Shown: positions 33,341-45,550 of the stretch, piece after piece
Position numbering within the stretch: position 1 is the stretch's first letter
Layout: every line of letters starts with the position of its first letter
From: Toxonevra muliebris
Taxonomy: Eukaryota > Arthropoda > Insecta > Diptera > Pallopteridae
Assembly (NCBI GenBank): GCA_963691655.1
Contig: OY829326.1
Location: forward strand, 76,501,235-76,565,234
DNA length: 64,000 nt
Reading direction: 5' to 3'
Notes under the pieces: model-generated
Database searches by the model: none
What the model was told of the DNA's origin: nothing
Seen by the model: the letters and a program-made list of their open reading frames with translations, nothing else
Position numbers and translations under genes: made by a program

Positions 33341-34948
33341 CTACCAAAACTGAAAAGCTTAATTTGCACACATACGAAAGCAAAAACACACGATCATTGC
33401 AAATTCACCAGCGGCAACATTTGTTAACCCATTTGATACACAGTTGATTTCGTTGTTGTTTGTCGTCGGTATTTATTATTTATTACCCAGTAATGCGCAT
33501 TGTATTGCAGCATGTTATTGTATTTAATATTACCCCCTGGAATGGCAGGCACTCCGGCAAGGAGGCAGAGTGTTCGGAACGGGCGGAACTCAATGTGACT
33601 AACTAACATGGCACGACGATCCGCATTAACCACATTGAAATGCTAGTAGAAGAATTGATTGACTAACTATTGCGAACTTTGAGCAATTGTTACTATCCGT
33701 TTGTTGTTGGTGTTGTGCTAGTGCGTCATTTTCACACTGCCGCACTGCACGCCCTACGTTTTTCGCCTGCACTCCTCTGCCTCATTCATAGCATGCGTAA
33801 TCTACACCTGCGCCTTGTTGCCGAAACTAGAAATTGCACCGAAGAAGGCGTTTTTTAATTGCAGCTACATGCTTCGACTTCACAATCACATCAACTCTGA
33901 CCAACTGCCATCAACTACAAACATAGAAACTAACGCTGCATCAACGATCACTGTACTATTTGAGCTGCTACCTAGAGTGGTTGCTGTTGTCACTGCTGAA
34001 GTTGAGTTGAGCGTTGAGCGCGCATCAATGCGAAATTTGTTTTACGTGTCTGTGTGTATGGCTGACGCCGTTTATGTGCAAAATTATTTTGTCTTTTTTG
34101 CTGTAATTTCTTTACAACGTTTCCATCACCATTACTGTCAATATGTTGCTGTGTTGCTTGTTCTCTCTCCTCTACTCTAGCAACAGAAGTCGCTGCTATA
34201 AGTTGTCGTCCCAAAATGGCACTTTTCGCGCCTTTTGTAGCTAAGATTCGCGACGTTTTGTTATGTTATCTTTATTCCATTTATGGTGCGAATCAATCTG
34301 TGAGTTTGTTCAATTGTCGCTGTTAAATTTAAGTCATCAATTATTATCACGCGTTATTATGCTATTGCAATTGTTGTTGTTATTGTTGTTGCTTCTGCAA
34401 TTACTGTCGCTGCTGCTACTGCTACTGCTGCTGCTGTTGTTTCTGATACTCACTTGCTAAGAATTATATGAATGAATGAATGAATTGCTATTATTGAATT
34501 TAAATTTTTATGATTGTATGTAGTATACATTTGTATAAATTTACGTTGATTGGAGATTGTCTCGTTGAGCACAATTCTCGCTTGAATATGGAATTCATTA
34601 TTTAGAAAAAATGGAAATTTATAAAAATTGTATTTTTATAGATCTTATGACTTAATCTTTTCCTCCATGTAGATCATGGATTTTTAAAATTCCATTTGTC
34701 AAACCTAAGTCTTTTTTGGATTTGGATTTGGAATACCATTAATATTTTTACCGACTACTTCAAACTAACTTTTCAGCAACATAAATTTCAATAACATAAA
34801 CTCAACATTAGATTTTGGTGCCTTGTATGTAACGAAATATCGTGAGATTAATGGCATTAAAGAATTGAAATCCTCTTTAAAACCGAAAACTAATAGGCTC
34901 TCCGTTTTTTCATCATCTTCAGCTTTGAAAGTTATTTTTAACAAGTCC
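33341..34948. other. GC-richer unique DNA with CTG/TTG microsatellites
   Basis: Triplet runs at about 34365-34445 (TTG/CTG/GCT) produce leucine-rich pseudo-frames. A 121-codon plus frame (33815-34180) and shorter ones show no domain. The composition is like the unique blocks at 12.5 and 25.5 kb. No gene can be supported. Confidence 0.4.
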
Positions 34949-35170
34949 CTAGGCTAGGTTAGGTTTGGAATTTCCACTTGGAGACTAATTGGTCCATTGT
35001 GATTGTCCTCATGAAATAGCGAGGAGGCACTACCCGTTCAAAGCTAAACTCATTGAGAGTGTTCAGTGTTTGTCGAAGCTGGTATAGCGATAAAGCTGTC
35101 CGTAAATATCTATGAGATGGAGCTCAAAAGACTTTATAATAAAGCAGAAGGAAAGCCCACGGGAACATTA
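34949..35170 (+). repeat. Possible dispersed repeat with TAGGTTAGG-like start
   Basis: The sequence AGGCTAGGTTAGGTTTGG followed by a unique-looking tail (GGAGACTAATTGGTCCATTGTG) has the look of a dispersed insect repeat. A poly-A run follows at 35169-35187. No second copy is in this window, so the call rests on appearance only. Confidence 0.25.
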
Positions 35171-35179
35171 AAAAAAAAA

Positions 35180-35345
35180 AAAAAAAATTGAAAATCGGTT
35201 AATATTTGATCGAGTTATCGACTCGACCAGTTCGAAAAAAGTCGTTTCGAGAAAAACGTGCTTAAAGTTTTTTGTCCATTAAGTTTTCAGTCTACATACT
35301 ATCACTAAAATGAGTGTAACGCACTCAATTTTAGGAATTTTGACT
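35180..35345 (+). repeat. Repeat family G, fragment with empty LTR site
   Basis: The block from GGTTAATATTTGATCGAGTTATC through GTTTTCAGTCTACATACTATCAC matches the sequence on both sides of the solo LTR at 49.5 kb. Here CTACATACTATCAC is continuous, which is the uninterrupted state of the LTR insertion site. A more diverged core (GTTTCGAGAAAAACGAGTTT) occurs near 41690. Confidence 0.75.
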
Positions 35346-36609
35346 TGACAGCGATATTTAGTTAGTATCCGAGATTAAGTTTTGAGGATTCTTTTCTCGG
35401 TGCGATTCATATACAGTGCTAATATATGTATTCCATAGCTCTTGGGATTGAAAAACTCAGGCCGTTGTAATTTTTGCAACACAAAATACAACATAAAATT
35501 TAATTTTATTGAAATGTTAAATAACTTTCTTTACTTAACTACTTCTATTTGATCACTGTTGCATTCAACAAGTTCAAATATAACATGCACCTAAAAAACA
35601 TACATGCATACCTACTATCAATATGGCAACTCTGGCTGATTAAACCCAAGCGCATAGCTCAAGAATGAATGAAAATCAACAATAATACAAACTTGCAACA
35701 CGCGCATGCAACAAAAACATAATTCAGTTAAGAAAATTGCTACCATATATTTTCATATTCGAAAGTAGCAGACAACAACACCAAAGCAGCATGTTATCAT
35801 CAACAACAATAACGCCAACAACATTTGAGCAACACGCATAATATTGTTGCAACAACAACAACAACAACATATATTAACTTGCGTCGGTAGTTAACTACTG
35901 AAAAATGTTTGCTACTCACTTGACAATAGAATAGCAATAGAATAACTGAAGTATGATCGTGTATGCAGTTGTAGGATGATTTTAAGAAGTAGGTAAGTAC
36001 TTCTTGCTCTATGGAGACAACATGGAAGACACTCGAGCTTGAAATCAGGCTCATTACATAGGCTAATGTAAGCATAACAATGTGCATCGTACCAAACTTG
36101 AGATAACCAACTGTGTAAGTTCGACTTAGCATTCAGCAGCAGGCATCAGGCAGCAGCGACATTCTTGGCAAGAGTTTGAAATTCATGCATGCAAAGATGA
36201 TGCAGCGATAATGAAGCGATGATTTGGCATGTCAGTCAGAAGTCAAAAATGTTGATGATGATGATGATGAAAAGAAATATTCGTATTCGTTTGTTAAAAT
36301 AGACATCTTGAAATTGTGAATGAATGCAGTTGTTAAGTGCATTCAAAGCAGAGTTGAATAGAGGAAGATGGAGGTGCAAATCATGAAAAAGTAAAGGAAA
36401 AATTTTGATTGTATTATTAAATAATTTTCATGTATCATCATTAATCACAACACCCCACTTTGAATTGTTGCTCTTAATATCTACATATTTTTGTGTTTTT
36501 TTTTTTGTTGATACCCTACGCTTAAAACTATTGGCTGATTGCATTAATTTTAAACGAAAACAACAAGCACAACAAAATTAAATTTTCCTCATGCGTTCTT
36601 AGAGTTTTA
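35346..36609. other. Unique non-coding DNA, no gene seen
   Basis: Contains a (CAA)n run at about 35850-35870 and a (GAT)n run near 36253-36268. The 110-codon minus frame at 35800-36132 overlaps the CAA run and has no similarity I recognise. Confidence 0.4.
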
Positions 36610-36717
36610 GGGCCGTTTTCTCAATGTTCGGTTAAGCATGAATCCAAACTTTAACCGAGGGTTAGTGGTAGTAGTAAGTTCTGATTAGTGCTTAACTGTA
36701 CATTGAGATAACAGCCC
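36610..36717. mobile_element. PIF/Harbinger-like MITE, 108 bp
   Basis: The ends are inverted repeats GGGCYGTTWTCTCAATGTWC continuing RGTTAAGC (about 28 bp, five mismatches). They are flanked by TTA on both sides (36607-36609 and 36718-36720). GGGC ends with a 3-bp TTA/TWA duplication are characteristic of PIF/Harbinger elements. No coding capacity. Confidence 0.65.
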
Positions 36718-36984
36718 TTAAAGTTTTAGAAATCGGTTAGTAATGCTTCTTTTCTGAAACGTATGCTCATTAAGATCACAATCCTGTTTTTTTTTTGCGT
36801 CATGGCCGTGTTTTTATTTATCAGTTGAGGCCAAACATTTAGGATTTTGCTGAATGCGAAACTAAATTAGAAATTTCATATCGAATTAAGGATCAGGAAA
36901 GCCTGGACGGATTTTTATTCCTGCAACATGTTGTTTGGGAAAAAAATAGGCTTAGGTCCTCATATCACAGGTTGGATGTGCATA

Positions 36985-37280
36985 TCGCACACGATAAAAA
37001 ATGATTTTGCTTACCTATGAATCGGAAGCTCAGCAAAGTTCAGAGAATAACGTGTGTAAGTTTTACAGGAACTATACGTAATTGCCTAATGAAGAGCCTA
37101 AACGTGTTTCCTTTCTGTGTCTCCTTCCTATTGCAAAGTACATTACGAGAAAACCCAACACAAAATTAGCGGAATTTGTTCTGGAATTGAAAACGAATAA
37201 TATTCATACTCTTCCTGAGCTTCTAAGGTTCATCGGTGAAACAAAGAAGTTCCAGATTGAGAGACCTTAGACTTTTCTTC
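36985..37280 (+). pseudogene. Non-LTR retrotransposon RT C-terminal remnant
   Basis: Around 37024-37140 the plus strand reads RKLSKVQRITCVSFTGTIRN in one frame and then LPNEEPKRV, a much eroded form of the post-RT block (KLxKVQRxACxxITGAMRT) of R1/I-type elements. Frameshifts are frequent. The following 37082-37267 frame looks unrelated to a known domain. Confidence 0.4.
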
Positions 37281-37770
37281 ATCTCATTTATCTCTCACAA
37301 TGTTTTCCTGTCTTTTTACTCTACTAGCTTTGTCCCGCTTATAGTGCTTTGGTTTAGTCCGGTTCACCCCCAACTCTAACTCATTTAGCATATCACGTTA
37401 AATAGCGCGGTGAGGCTAATGACACCCGGCTGATGAGATGAACGTTACTTATGAATATCGTAAAGTTCTAAGTACAATACCAAGTTTCATGTTCGAGAGA
37501 ACAACAAATGAAATTACAGGTGAGATTTCAGATTTCCTTCAAGGGCCGTATAGAAATGAAAAACTTTTAGACATGGCAGAAGATTTCCACTTTCTCGAAT
37601 TGATCTAAAATGAACTGCGGGGTAGGTCTAGAGGTAAGCTGAGTGTGGCAGTGGTAATAAATCAATTCATACATGTACCTAGCTGAAGTTCTATAGATTG
37701 GAGAGGCCTGTTAACTAATAACTAGAGCGACATATCGTAGAAAGGTGTGCACGGTTGCTATAAAAGCTTT
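37281..37770. other. Non-coding, probably LINE-derived debris
   Basis: The sequence lies between two LINE remnants on the same strand. It contains short frames without a clear motif, so I cannot assign it to a domain. Confidence 0.25.
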
Positions 37771-37779
37771 TCAACCAAC

Positions 37780-38205
37780 CACCATAAAAGAAAAGCTAGT
37801 TAGCACTGAGCGAGCTAAATTGGTATGCTAGTTTCCGGGCTGTAGGAACATTGAAAGGAATAAGATAGCGGATGAATTGAACCGCTTATCGACTTCTCGT
37901 GGCAGATTCTTATGGGTTTCAGTTCAACAGAAATTCGTGCGCTGTATCTGGATTGTCTTCAACTGGCTAATCGGAGGTGGAAGTCATTAGCATTCTGTAT
38001 TATTTTGAGTCCGACTTGTCCTTCATATAATGAGGGCAGATCTTGCGAGCTCTTTAACAGGGTGCCGATACAACTAGGCTTACGGCAGCTTACACTGGTG
38101 TGTAGGTACCAAGGCCATCCGCAAGGGAACTGGGGGTTTTGGAAGACACTAATTACAAGCGCTAAGAAATTCTACAGGCCGCTAAAAATTTATCTAAAAC
38201 TTTAA
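37780..38205 (+). pseudogene. RNase H C-terminal remnant of a LINE
   Basis: At 37834-37879 the plus strand reads PGCRNIERNKIADEL, an eroded form of the PGHxxIxGNExADEL motif that ends RNase H domains of non-LTR retrotransposons. The catalytic H has become C. The downstream frame 37912-38202 shows no clear domain. It may belong with the RT remnant at 37.0 kb. Confidence 0.5.
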
Positions 38206-38209
38206 TAAT

Positions 38210-38626
38210 ATTTGTACTTAAGTTCTAAAAGTAGCAAGAAAATCGCATAAAATAGCTTAAGTAAAAAATGTTTTTGAAAACTGATTAATTAATTTAAAAA
38301 AAAATAAAATGTTGCATTTTATGGTGTATAATTCTATTCACCTACGTATGCATTCTCTGAAGCGGAGTCCGTAGATTCCAGTTCAAGCGCTGCCATCTTT
38401 CATTTTGAAGCCATCAGTGTGGTTCCTTATTTTTCATTACCATTTGTGACCCAGGCTTTTTAGCAACCGACACATTTGAGGAAAAGAATTCCTCACTCTA
38501 TTCAACTTCATGGGGTCGACTAGACCTTCTGGCCATAGTTTCTTTTTAAGCCAATATATTTGTTGCCCGAATGGTTGTTTATCTTTATCAGCTTTGTACA
38601 GCCTTTAACTGGACCCCCATTCTTAA
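38210..38626. other. Non-coding DNA, no gene seen
   Basis: No recognised motif. The flanks of the 130-bp TTAA element below are continuous in composition. Confidence 0.3.
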
Positions 38627-38756
38627 CCCATTAAGGACGAGCGGGAACCAAAGTAGATAGATCAAGAAACTAACCTGAGAAAAAAATAGTTTTTGAACCT
38701 GGCTCAGGAACGGCTCAGCCACGAGGTGCTATATAGCACCACTAGGCATTACTGGG
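38627..38756. mobile_element. Tiny TTAA-flanked MITE, 130 bp
   Basis: Begins CCCATTAAGGACGAG and ends GCATTACTGGG, flanked by TTAA at 38623-38626 and 38757-38760. The inverted ends match as CCCAnTAAnG. TTAA plus CCC/GGG suggests a piggyBac-mobilised fragment, of a different family from the one at 14.0 kb. It holds an internal palindrome, GGTGCTATATAGCACC. Confidence 0.55.
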
Positions 38757-39054
38757 TTAACAGTACCCAACATTTCGTTAGAAGAAGGCACTACCTTCGG
38801 AGGAGGTATGCCGGTGACTGAAACCTTTCGAGACCGATAGTCTCGGGCAGGCGCGTACCTAGAAGGGTATTTTAGGGGTTCAAACACCCCGAAATCGATC
38901 GAAAATTAATATTTTAGTTTTTGCTGAGCTCACACATAATACAAAATAACATAAACAATTTTTTGCAGAGTGTTTTTGATTATAAAATTTAAGTGTTGGA
39001 TTGGAAAAATTACCACCAGTTATGTACTTGTTGGTAAAATTTGTTTAATTTTTT

Positions 39055-39610
39055 TATAAATTTAAATGGAAATTGTCTAAAATATCGGCAACGAATTAAC
39101 ATATGTTGCGTCCTTGGACATATCGGAATAGAGGGGAATGAATAAGCAGACGAGCTTGCTAAAAACGGAGCAGCGACCACATTCATGGGGCCTGTACCGT
39201 TTTGTGGAATAAGAGGCAATATAATCAGGGAACTATTCTTGCAGGAAGAGATAAACAAGAGGCAATAACTTTTCATCATTCTTTTGGGACTAAGGCAATC
39301 CAAATCGCTTCTAGGTAATTGTAATAAAAGCTGATATGCACTCTGCATTTGTCTTAACAAAAATAGTTTGGTCATATTAGCTGGTATTCTGACTGGACTC
39401 AGAAAATACCTCTGAGGAAAGCTCAATATGTAGGTTCTGTAATGAGAAAATGGAATCATCAGAACATAAAAAAAAAAGAAATGTCTGACCATGTACCAAG
39501 TGCCCAGCACTGAACTAGCATCCATTGAGGGAGACTGGACTGGATGAGGTACTCTAGGCAGTTTAGACTAGATGAAGAAGTCGGACGAACAATAGGTCTT
39601 AGAACAATCG
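39055..39610 (+). pseudogene. RNase H end and C-terminal tail of a LINE
   Basis: At 39116-39160 the plus strand reads GHIGIEGNE, a stop in place of lysine, then ADELA, the terminal RNase H motif. NGAATTFMGPVPFCGI and IIRELFLQEEINKRQ follow, then frame-shifted cysteine-containing debris (KCPALN, about 39500) typical of the HC(C) zinc-like tail of RNase H-bearing LINEs. Two or more stops and a frameshift make it dead. Confidence 0.7.
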
Positions 39611-39956
39611 ATATTAACCTTTAGATATTTTTATGAAATAAAATAGGATCAAAGAGGTAGTAAATCTGAATATGAAGCGAGTTTTGATCTACTCCTTGGA
39701 GTCAAAATCACCCCTATAAATTTGGGAAATTGGTGAAACACACTGTAGATATGGTCTGGAATAGAAAAAAAATATGCTAGGTCCTAAAAACTTGTGATGC
39801 AATTGCAAAAATCAAAGCTTATAAAAATTTAAATGATCGAAAAATAAAATGAGGGCATAAAATGGAAATTTTTGACATGATTTATGGCCCGGTTTCGAAG
39901 CCCAAACTATCAACTGATATTATTATAAATATTTTGCGTGGGTTTTGTGTGTGTTG
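39611..39956. other. AT-rich non-coding DNA
   Basis: No gene seen. A short GT run lies just before the hAT element and partly overlaps its target duplication. Confidence 0.3.
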
Positions 39957-40848
39957 CAGGGATGCCAACTCATTTTTTCTCTCTCCCCGATAACCCTCGA
40001 GAAATACTCCGATTTTCGATCGAATTCCCCGCATTGTTATAATTTCATATTATAACAGCGCTACACGCACTTTCCATATAAACATTTTACAAAAACGTAA
40101 TTGACCTCAGTGAGTGAACTTTCTCAGTCCAAAGTTCAACAAATTTTTGTGGGACTGGTAGATTATTAGAAACGTACTTTCTGACTCCGGAATTCTGAAC
40201 ATAGAAGCTTCAGCCCACTTTGGGAAATCAAAGTTCTCAAAGGAGAAGACATGGGATTTCTTTTGACTCAAACAAAAAATGGCAAAAACTTTGTTTTGAA
40301 AAAAATCGGGTTCAAAGTTTAGACTATCGGTTTTTAACATATAAAATATAATTCATCTTCTTTATGATGGCTGACCGTAATAGTAAGTAAGTTTACTGAT
40401 TATTCAGCAATGATTAAGAGTTAATCAGGAGGTGCTGGACGAAGGCATAGCTAAGCCTTTCTGAACGGCCGAAAGGGAAGTTGAAGAGCCGACGGTTTTT
40501 ACCTGACTGACATTCGCCACTATAATGTGGCGAAAGCACTCTGCGTTCTCTGAAATTTTTACCAAATACTTTCAAATAGCACATTTTTTTAAAAATCGAT
40601 TTCTCCAAACCAATAAATTGCAGGGCCTGCTTAAGAAAAGATGAAGATTTTAAGACCCAAAATATGAAATATTTCATAAGATAAACGTTTTACATTTCAT
40701 AAAATTTGACAAAAAATATTCTAGAGACTCTAATTACTAAAAGCTGAACGAGTTCAAACTCCCCGTGAAAAACAGCTAATTCCCCAATTCCTCGCACCAA
40801 GTAAAATTCCCCGCAAATCGGAGAATTCCCCGCAAGTTGGCATCGCTG
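39957..40848. mobile_element. Non-autonomous hAT-like element, 892 bp
   Basis: The ends are inverted copies of CAGSGATGCCAACT. They are flanked by 8-bp direct repeats that agree at six positions (GTGTGTTG at 39949-39956, CTGTGCTG at 40849-40856). Subterminal motifs GAATTCCCCGC recur in inverted orientation near both ends. The interior has only short frames and no transposase. The mismatched duplication suggests an old insertion. Confidence 0.7.
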
Positions 40849-40856
40849 CTGTGCTG

Positions 40857-43800
40857 GGTGGCTACAACCCAATCCCTTGTCCCCCATTACCTTTTAAGGG
40901 GCTATATTGCTTGTCGGAAAAAAGGGTATTCTCATTATTTTTTGTTGCCGAAGCGATACAATTTTACCAGAATAAGTTACTGTATGTCAAATTGTTTGTT
41001 GATGTTGCAAGGTATTTCATGAATTTTTTCAACAACAAATATTGACAACTTCGCGGTGAGAACGATAAATAAAGAACGGTTTATCGGTAGTCGGAGTTAG
41101 CACGCTGTTGATAGCTATAACTTTGGCTCTAGTGCTCAGATCTCTATGAAATTAAGAAAATATTTTCTCAAGAGCATCTACTTTGAGAAAATACAAAAAA
41201 AAAATTTTCGATTTTTTCGGCCAACACAAGATGGTACGAAGTATCGATGTTTTCAAATCGTTGTAAATGAAAAGCTTTTCAATGTTTTTATTCGAGGTTT
41301 TTTGCTGTAGAAAAACAGGTTTTGAACAATAATTTTCGTTTTTAATATTAAAAATATCTTTGTTAATAATGGTTCATTCGACGCCTCGAACTTGAGTCTG
41401 CCGAAAATAGTTGCTCCATGGTGGACATGATATCTCCGGTTTAAATATTCTGAAACACAAAACGTAACCCATTTTGTAATCATGAGACTTCCTGTTATCG
41501 CCTCATCTAGGGAATTCAATTTAAAATTACGATTTTTTGCCCTGTTTTTGTTTATATTTTGCATTAAAAACATTAGTTAAATAAATGCTTTCGCCATACC
41601 TATACATTTGCTTAGTAGCCTTGTAAAATTTCAAGTCAATTGGACAAGTGGTTTTTTGTGAATCGTGTCCACCGTCCCGAAAAAAATGGTTTCGAGAAAA
41701 ACGAGTTTAAAGATTTACAAACATGGTACTTACAAATGATGTAATTTACGGTTAATCAGCGATTCCAGGACCATACATTGCCACCCTATTCTTTCTCACA
41801 AAACCCGTTGTCTACATCAAAACTATTAAATAAAAAAAATGGATTTTTCGGACCATCTCGGGTAAAATACCCCCTTAAGACACTTGACACACAAAAATTT
41901 TACGCCATTACAGTTCAGATAAGAGAAACGAAATTTTGACTTAAAAAAATATTCTCCGATATTTTTAAATTTACTTTCTTAGGAAATTTAGTTTAGCACT
42001 AGTAACCCTTAAGAAATTTTTTAGACCTGCTACCAATGAAATAGGGATAGCGAGTGCGAATCCAGAACCACCCTTTCTCTGCATTCGGTTCCAGGGGGAT
42101 TGCTCAAAGCATAGTCCTCATCCTGTACCTTGGAAAACGTAAATATATTGCATAGATTGAAGGCAGCAAGGAATTTGAAGGTCATCGCTTCAAGAAACAC
42201 TCAAGGAGAGCCACTGGCACGGTATTTCACTCATGAAGTTATAGGGCGGTTTGAGGAGTTCAGGCAACTCCAAAGATTCTATATTTTGATGGTGTCATTA
42301 CAACTTTGGTTGGACAAAGAGCTGAGATCTTACGTTAATTTCTCAGTCTGCTCGTACTAAAGTTATCGAATTTAAATAATAATTTTCATTCCATCCTGGA
42401 TTAATTTTAAACTTCCCTATACAGACAGACGAACTAACGAACAGCCAACGGATAAGCTGGAATTGTTAAATTCATTCAGAAGATGGCGCTGGAAAATCAG
42501 TTTCTTATTATTAAGGACAGAATAAATAAATTCCCCCGCTGGCTGTAGGGTATAATGAAGCGACTTTTGAATTGAGCGCTTAAATTGAAACACAAACTAA
42601 TCAACATGCAAAGAAAACAAGCTCAAACAAACTACAACAAATACAATATCATCCATAATAATAAGAAGTGGAATACATACATACATACATAGTAGATATC
42701 TACACTTCAACACTATTCAACAGTTTTGGTGGATCCTCCTCAATCCAAGACCAATTCAATTGTGTCTTTTCATAATTACTTAGTTGCTGCAAATGTAGTC
42801 AATTCAACAGTGATAATGATGATGATGATGATGACGCTTGAAGAGTTTCACCTTTTGGTGTAGAATCAACAACAACAACAACAACAACAACGAAAATATA
42901 GTATGCGTGTTGTACCTATGGCATAAGCCGCTTGTGTTCCACTTGCCTCGCCCCAGTTTCACCAACTATACCAGCTGAGCTGTAGGTACCAATCTAAAGT
43001 TGTATATTTGTAAGTACGTGTGAGTATGCTTATGTATGGGTGGGTATGTTTTTAGTTTGCATATGGGTGCCTTAAAGTCTGAAAAATGTTTTTCTTAGCC
43101 AAGAGTGTGGACGAGTGGCGAGTGGCAATGCGATGATTATGAGTGTGTAGCTTCCAATACAATCAGCCAGCAACATCATCATCATCATCAGCAACAACAA
43201 CAAAAGCAATAACAACCTTTACTTACCACTGTCGTGCACCACTGTATTCAAAGTAGTGCTAGGCTGTGTGAGTGTGCGTGTGTGTGTGTGCATTTATGTA
43301 GATATGTTTAAAAGTAATATCCAGTAGTTCAATTACAACTTTAGCACCACTTCGTCTTGGCCAAGTGTGTTTTCTTTGGCTTTTGTTCTTCATTAATAAA
43401 ATCAAACAAAACAGCGAAAAAAAAACAAAAAAAACAAAATCGAATATTGAATATGAATTTTTGGTATTTATGCTTTGAATATTAAAAATCATTTGGTCTT
43501 TTGTTATTATTTATTAAACAAAAACAACAACAACAAAAAAAGTAGCATTTTGCTGATGGTTTTTGTTGCTGTTTTCTTGTTATTATTCAATCAATTCATA
43601 TTTAGATACGCGTTTATTTCAAATCAATGCGCATTCAAACATACATAAGTAACTCTTTTGACCTGCCAACCACCCTCCCAACACCACCCGCATAAATCTT
43701 TCCACGAATCTCCTCTGTGCCCTCAACCATGGCTTAAGTTGGTTGCGGATCATAGCGTTCAATTGCCCGATACGATCGTTTGCTTAGCCGCTAGCCTTTT

Positions 43801-44590
43801 AAACTGCTGTGTTTGAGCTCAAACTCACCCCCACCTTCTTCTTCGTCTTTTAATTTTTTTCGATTTCCCCCCTTCTTTCTTCACCACCTTTACATAAAAT
43901 CACGAAGAATGCGACACTGAAACATTTACCAATTCTTCAGATATTCATGCATGTTGTTGGTTGTTGTTGTTGCTTTCTTTGGTATTCACAATTGTAAATA
44001 TTGTTTTTGAAATTAAAAATTCTTATTTAATGAGCACGTGACGTTGGACTTTGTAGTTGTAATTGTATTTTCTCTTCTTCTTTTTCCACTCGTTTTATTT
44101 CTTTTATTTGTTTTTCTTTACATATTTTTTTTCATCACGCATTGAGTTAAAACGTTAATTTTGTATGAAATTCGTTGTTAATGTTAAATTAATTGCTAAC
44201 ATAACAAAAAAGAAAAACTTCAAGAAATTAAAAGAAAAAAAAAAAGCCGGAGAAAGTCGTGGCTTAAGCTTTTCAATAGTACTTGGCTTTATTGTTTATA
44301 AAATTTAAATAAAAAAAATGCGTTTGAGTTTATCCTTTTCATTGATTAAATTCTTAAAAAGTCATTAGCAGAAACGAATAGGAAAACGATCATGACCGAA
44401 GATCAGTAAGCCGATCGTTGAATCGTATCGCTTTTACTGATGATGATTTTTTCCTTATTATGCGATTGCGAGTTCGCTTTAGTTTATCTGTTATCAAATA
44501 AGAATTCGTTCTTGAAGCTCATCGAATCGATAGTTAGCTTATTCCAGAATAACAAAAAATTTACATAGAAAATTTTTCAGGATATTATGT
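40857..44590. other. Mostly unique non-coding DNA
   Basis: Around 41660-41720 a core (GTTTCGAGAAAAACGAGTTT) relates to repeat family G, and TACCCCCTTAA near 41865-41877 looks like one end of such an element. A 76-codon frame at 42130-42357 is unrecognised. Microsatellites: ATAC (42673-42690), GAT (42815-42835), CAA (42868-42890), CAT (43174-43190) and GT (43276-43290). No gene supported. Confidence 0.35.
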
Positions 44591-44616
44591 TTTAATTTTT
44601 CTGCTTTCATTTCAAA

Positions 44617-44830
44617 TTTATTTTTTTATATTTGACTTTTTCGAGAGAAACCGGTGGAAGTAAGAAATATTTAAAAATCGTTAAATAGATTTTATTTTAA
44701 CTTTTTTTTCTATCCACTGACAATTAATATCAAAAAATTAGAAAAAAGTTTCCATATTTCAGTGTGGGGGGGCCAGAACTTTAAAACCTCCCCCCTAAAT
44801 GCGAACTTGTTGCAGGTATCATTTAAATAT
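44617..44830 (+). repeat. Dispersed repeat upstream of maT-like relic (copy 2)
   Basis: Matches 8372-8545 in order, with an extra segment (GAGAGAAACCGGTGGAAG) not found in the other copy. It is immediately followed by a maT-like coding remnant, as at 8.5 kb. Confidence 0.65.
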
Positions 44831-44838
44831 TTTTTACG

Positions 44839-45550
44839 ATGCCAAATAATCGTGCAGCTGTAATAGCGTTGCACCAGCTGGGCAAACGCATTACTTGTTC
44901 GCTAACGTTTCAAGGAACTTGGCCATAAATGTAATCATTCAAGAAAAGACCAAAAACCCACCGTCAATACTCCCAGGAATCACAAAATCATCCAAAAGCG
45001 AGTGCAACATAGTTCAACGGTTGCCACGAGAAAAATTGCTCACAAGACTGGCATTAATCGTGAATCAGTTCGGCTTGTGCTCAATACTTATAAGGTCCGA
45101 AAATACTAATTCTACAAGCGAGTGCGACTCCAAAGGCTCAACATCGGGCCGCAGGAATCGGCTGGGAAAAAATGTTTAAACAGATGAGAAGCTGTTTACT
45201 GTTGAACAAACGCGCCAACGCCAAAAAGACAGAAGATGGTCAACAGAGGCTCCTGGACCATCATTCGTGATTCAACATCTCTAAAATCTGCAATCTGTCA
45301 TGGTATGGGGTAGGATTTCCGCCAATGGTAACACATCCTTGATTTTTGTGGATTAAGGAACCAAAATCAATCAAGAAGTATCCCGTCGCGACATTTTGGA
45401 GGCTGTGATACTTCCCTGGGCCTAACGGCAGTTTGGCGATAAGCAATGGACATTTTAGCAGGGCTCTGCGTCAGCGCACAGATCAAAAACGACACAACAA
45501 TGGTGCAACGCTCATTTTCTCAATTTCATTGCATCCCAAGAATTTTTATA
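44839..45550 (+). pseudogene. maT-like transposase, truncated and decayed (copy 2)
   Basis: Starts MPNNRAAVIALHQLGK at 44839 and shifts frame repeatedly. At 45177-45200 it reads TDEKLFTVEQ after a stop (first catalytic aspartate). Then come SVMVWGRISANGNTSLIFVD, INQEVSRRDILEAVILPWA, and QFGDKQWTF, a stop, QGSASAHRSKTTQQW (about 45430-45505). Here the second aspartate (QQDSAPAH in active enzymes) is G. The homology stops at FIASQEFL (about 45550), so the third acidic residue is deleted. Dead. Confidence 0.78.

Noticed and set aside
33815..34180. 121-codon plus-strand open frame
   Set aside because: No domain, leucine/valine-rich from triplet repeats, and no codon-level sign of a protein; other frames there are nearly as open.
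34949..34970. Telomere-like TTAGG repeats
   Set aside because: Only two imperfect units in a longer non-telomeric sequence; not a telomeric tract.
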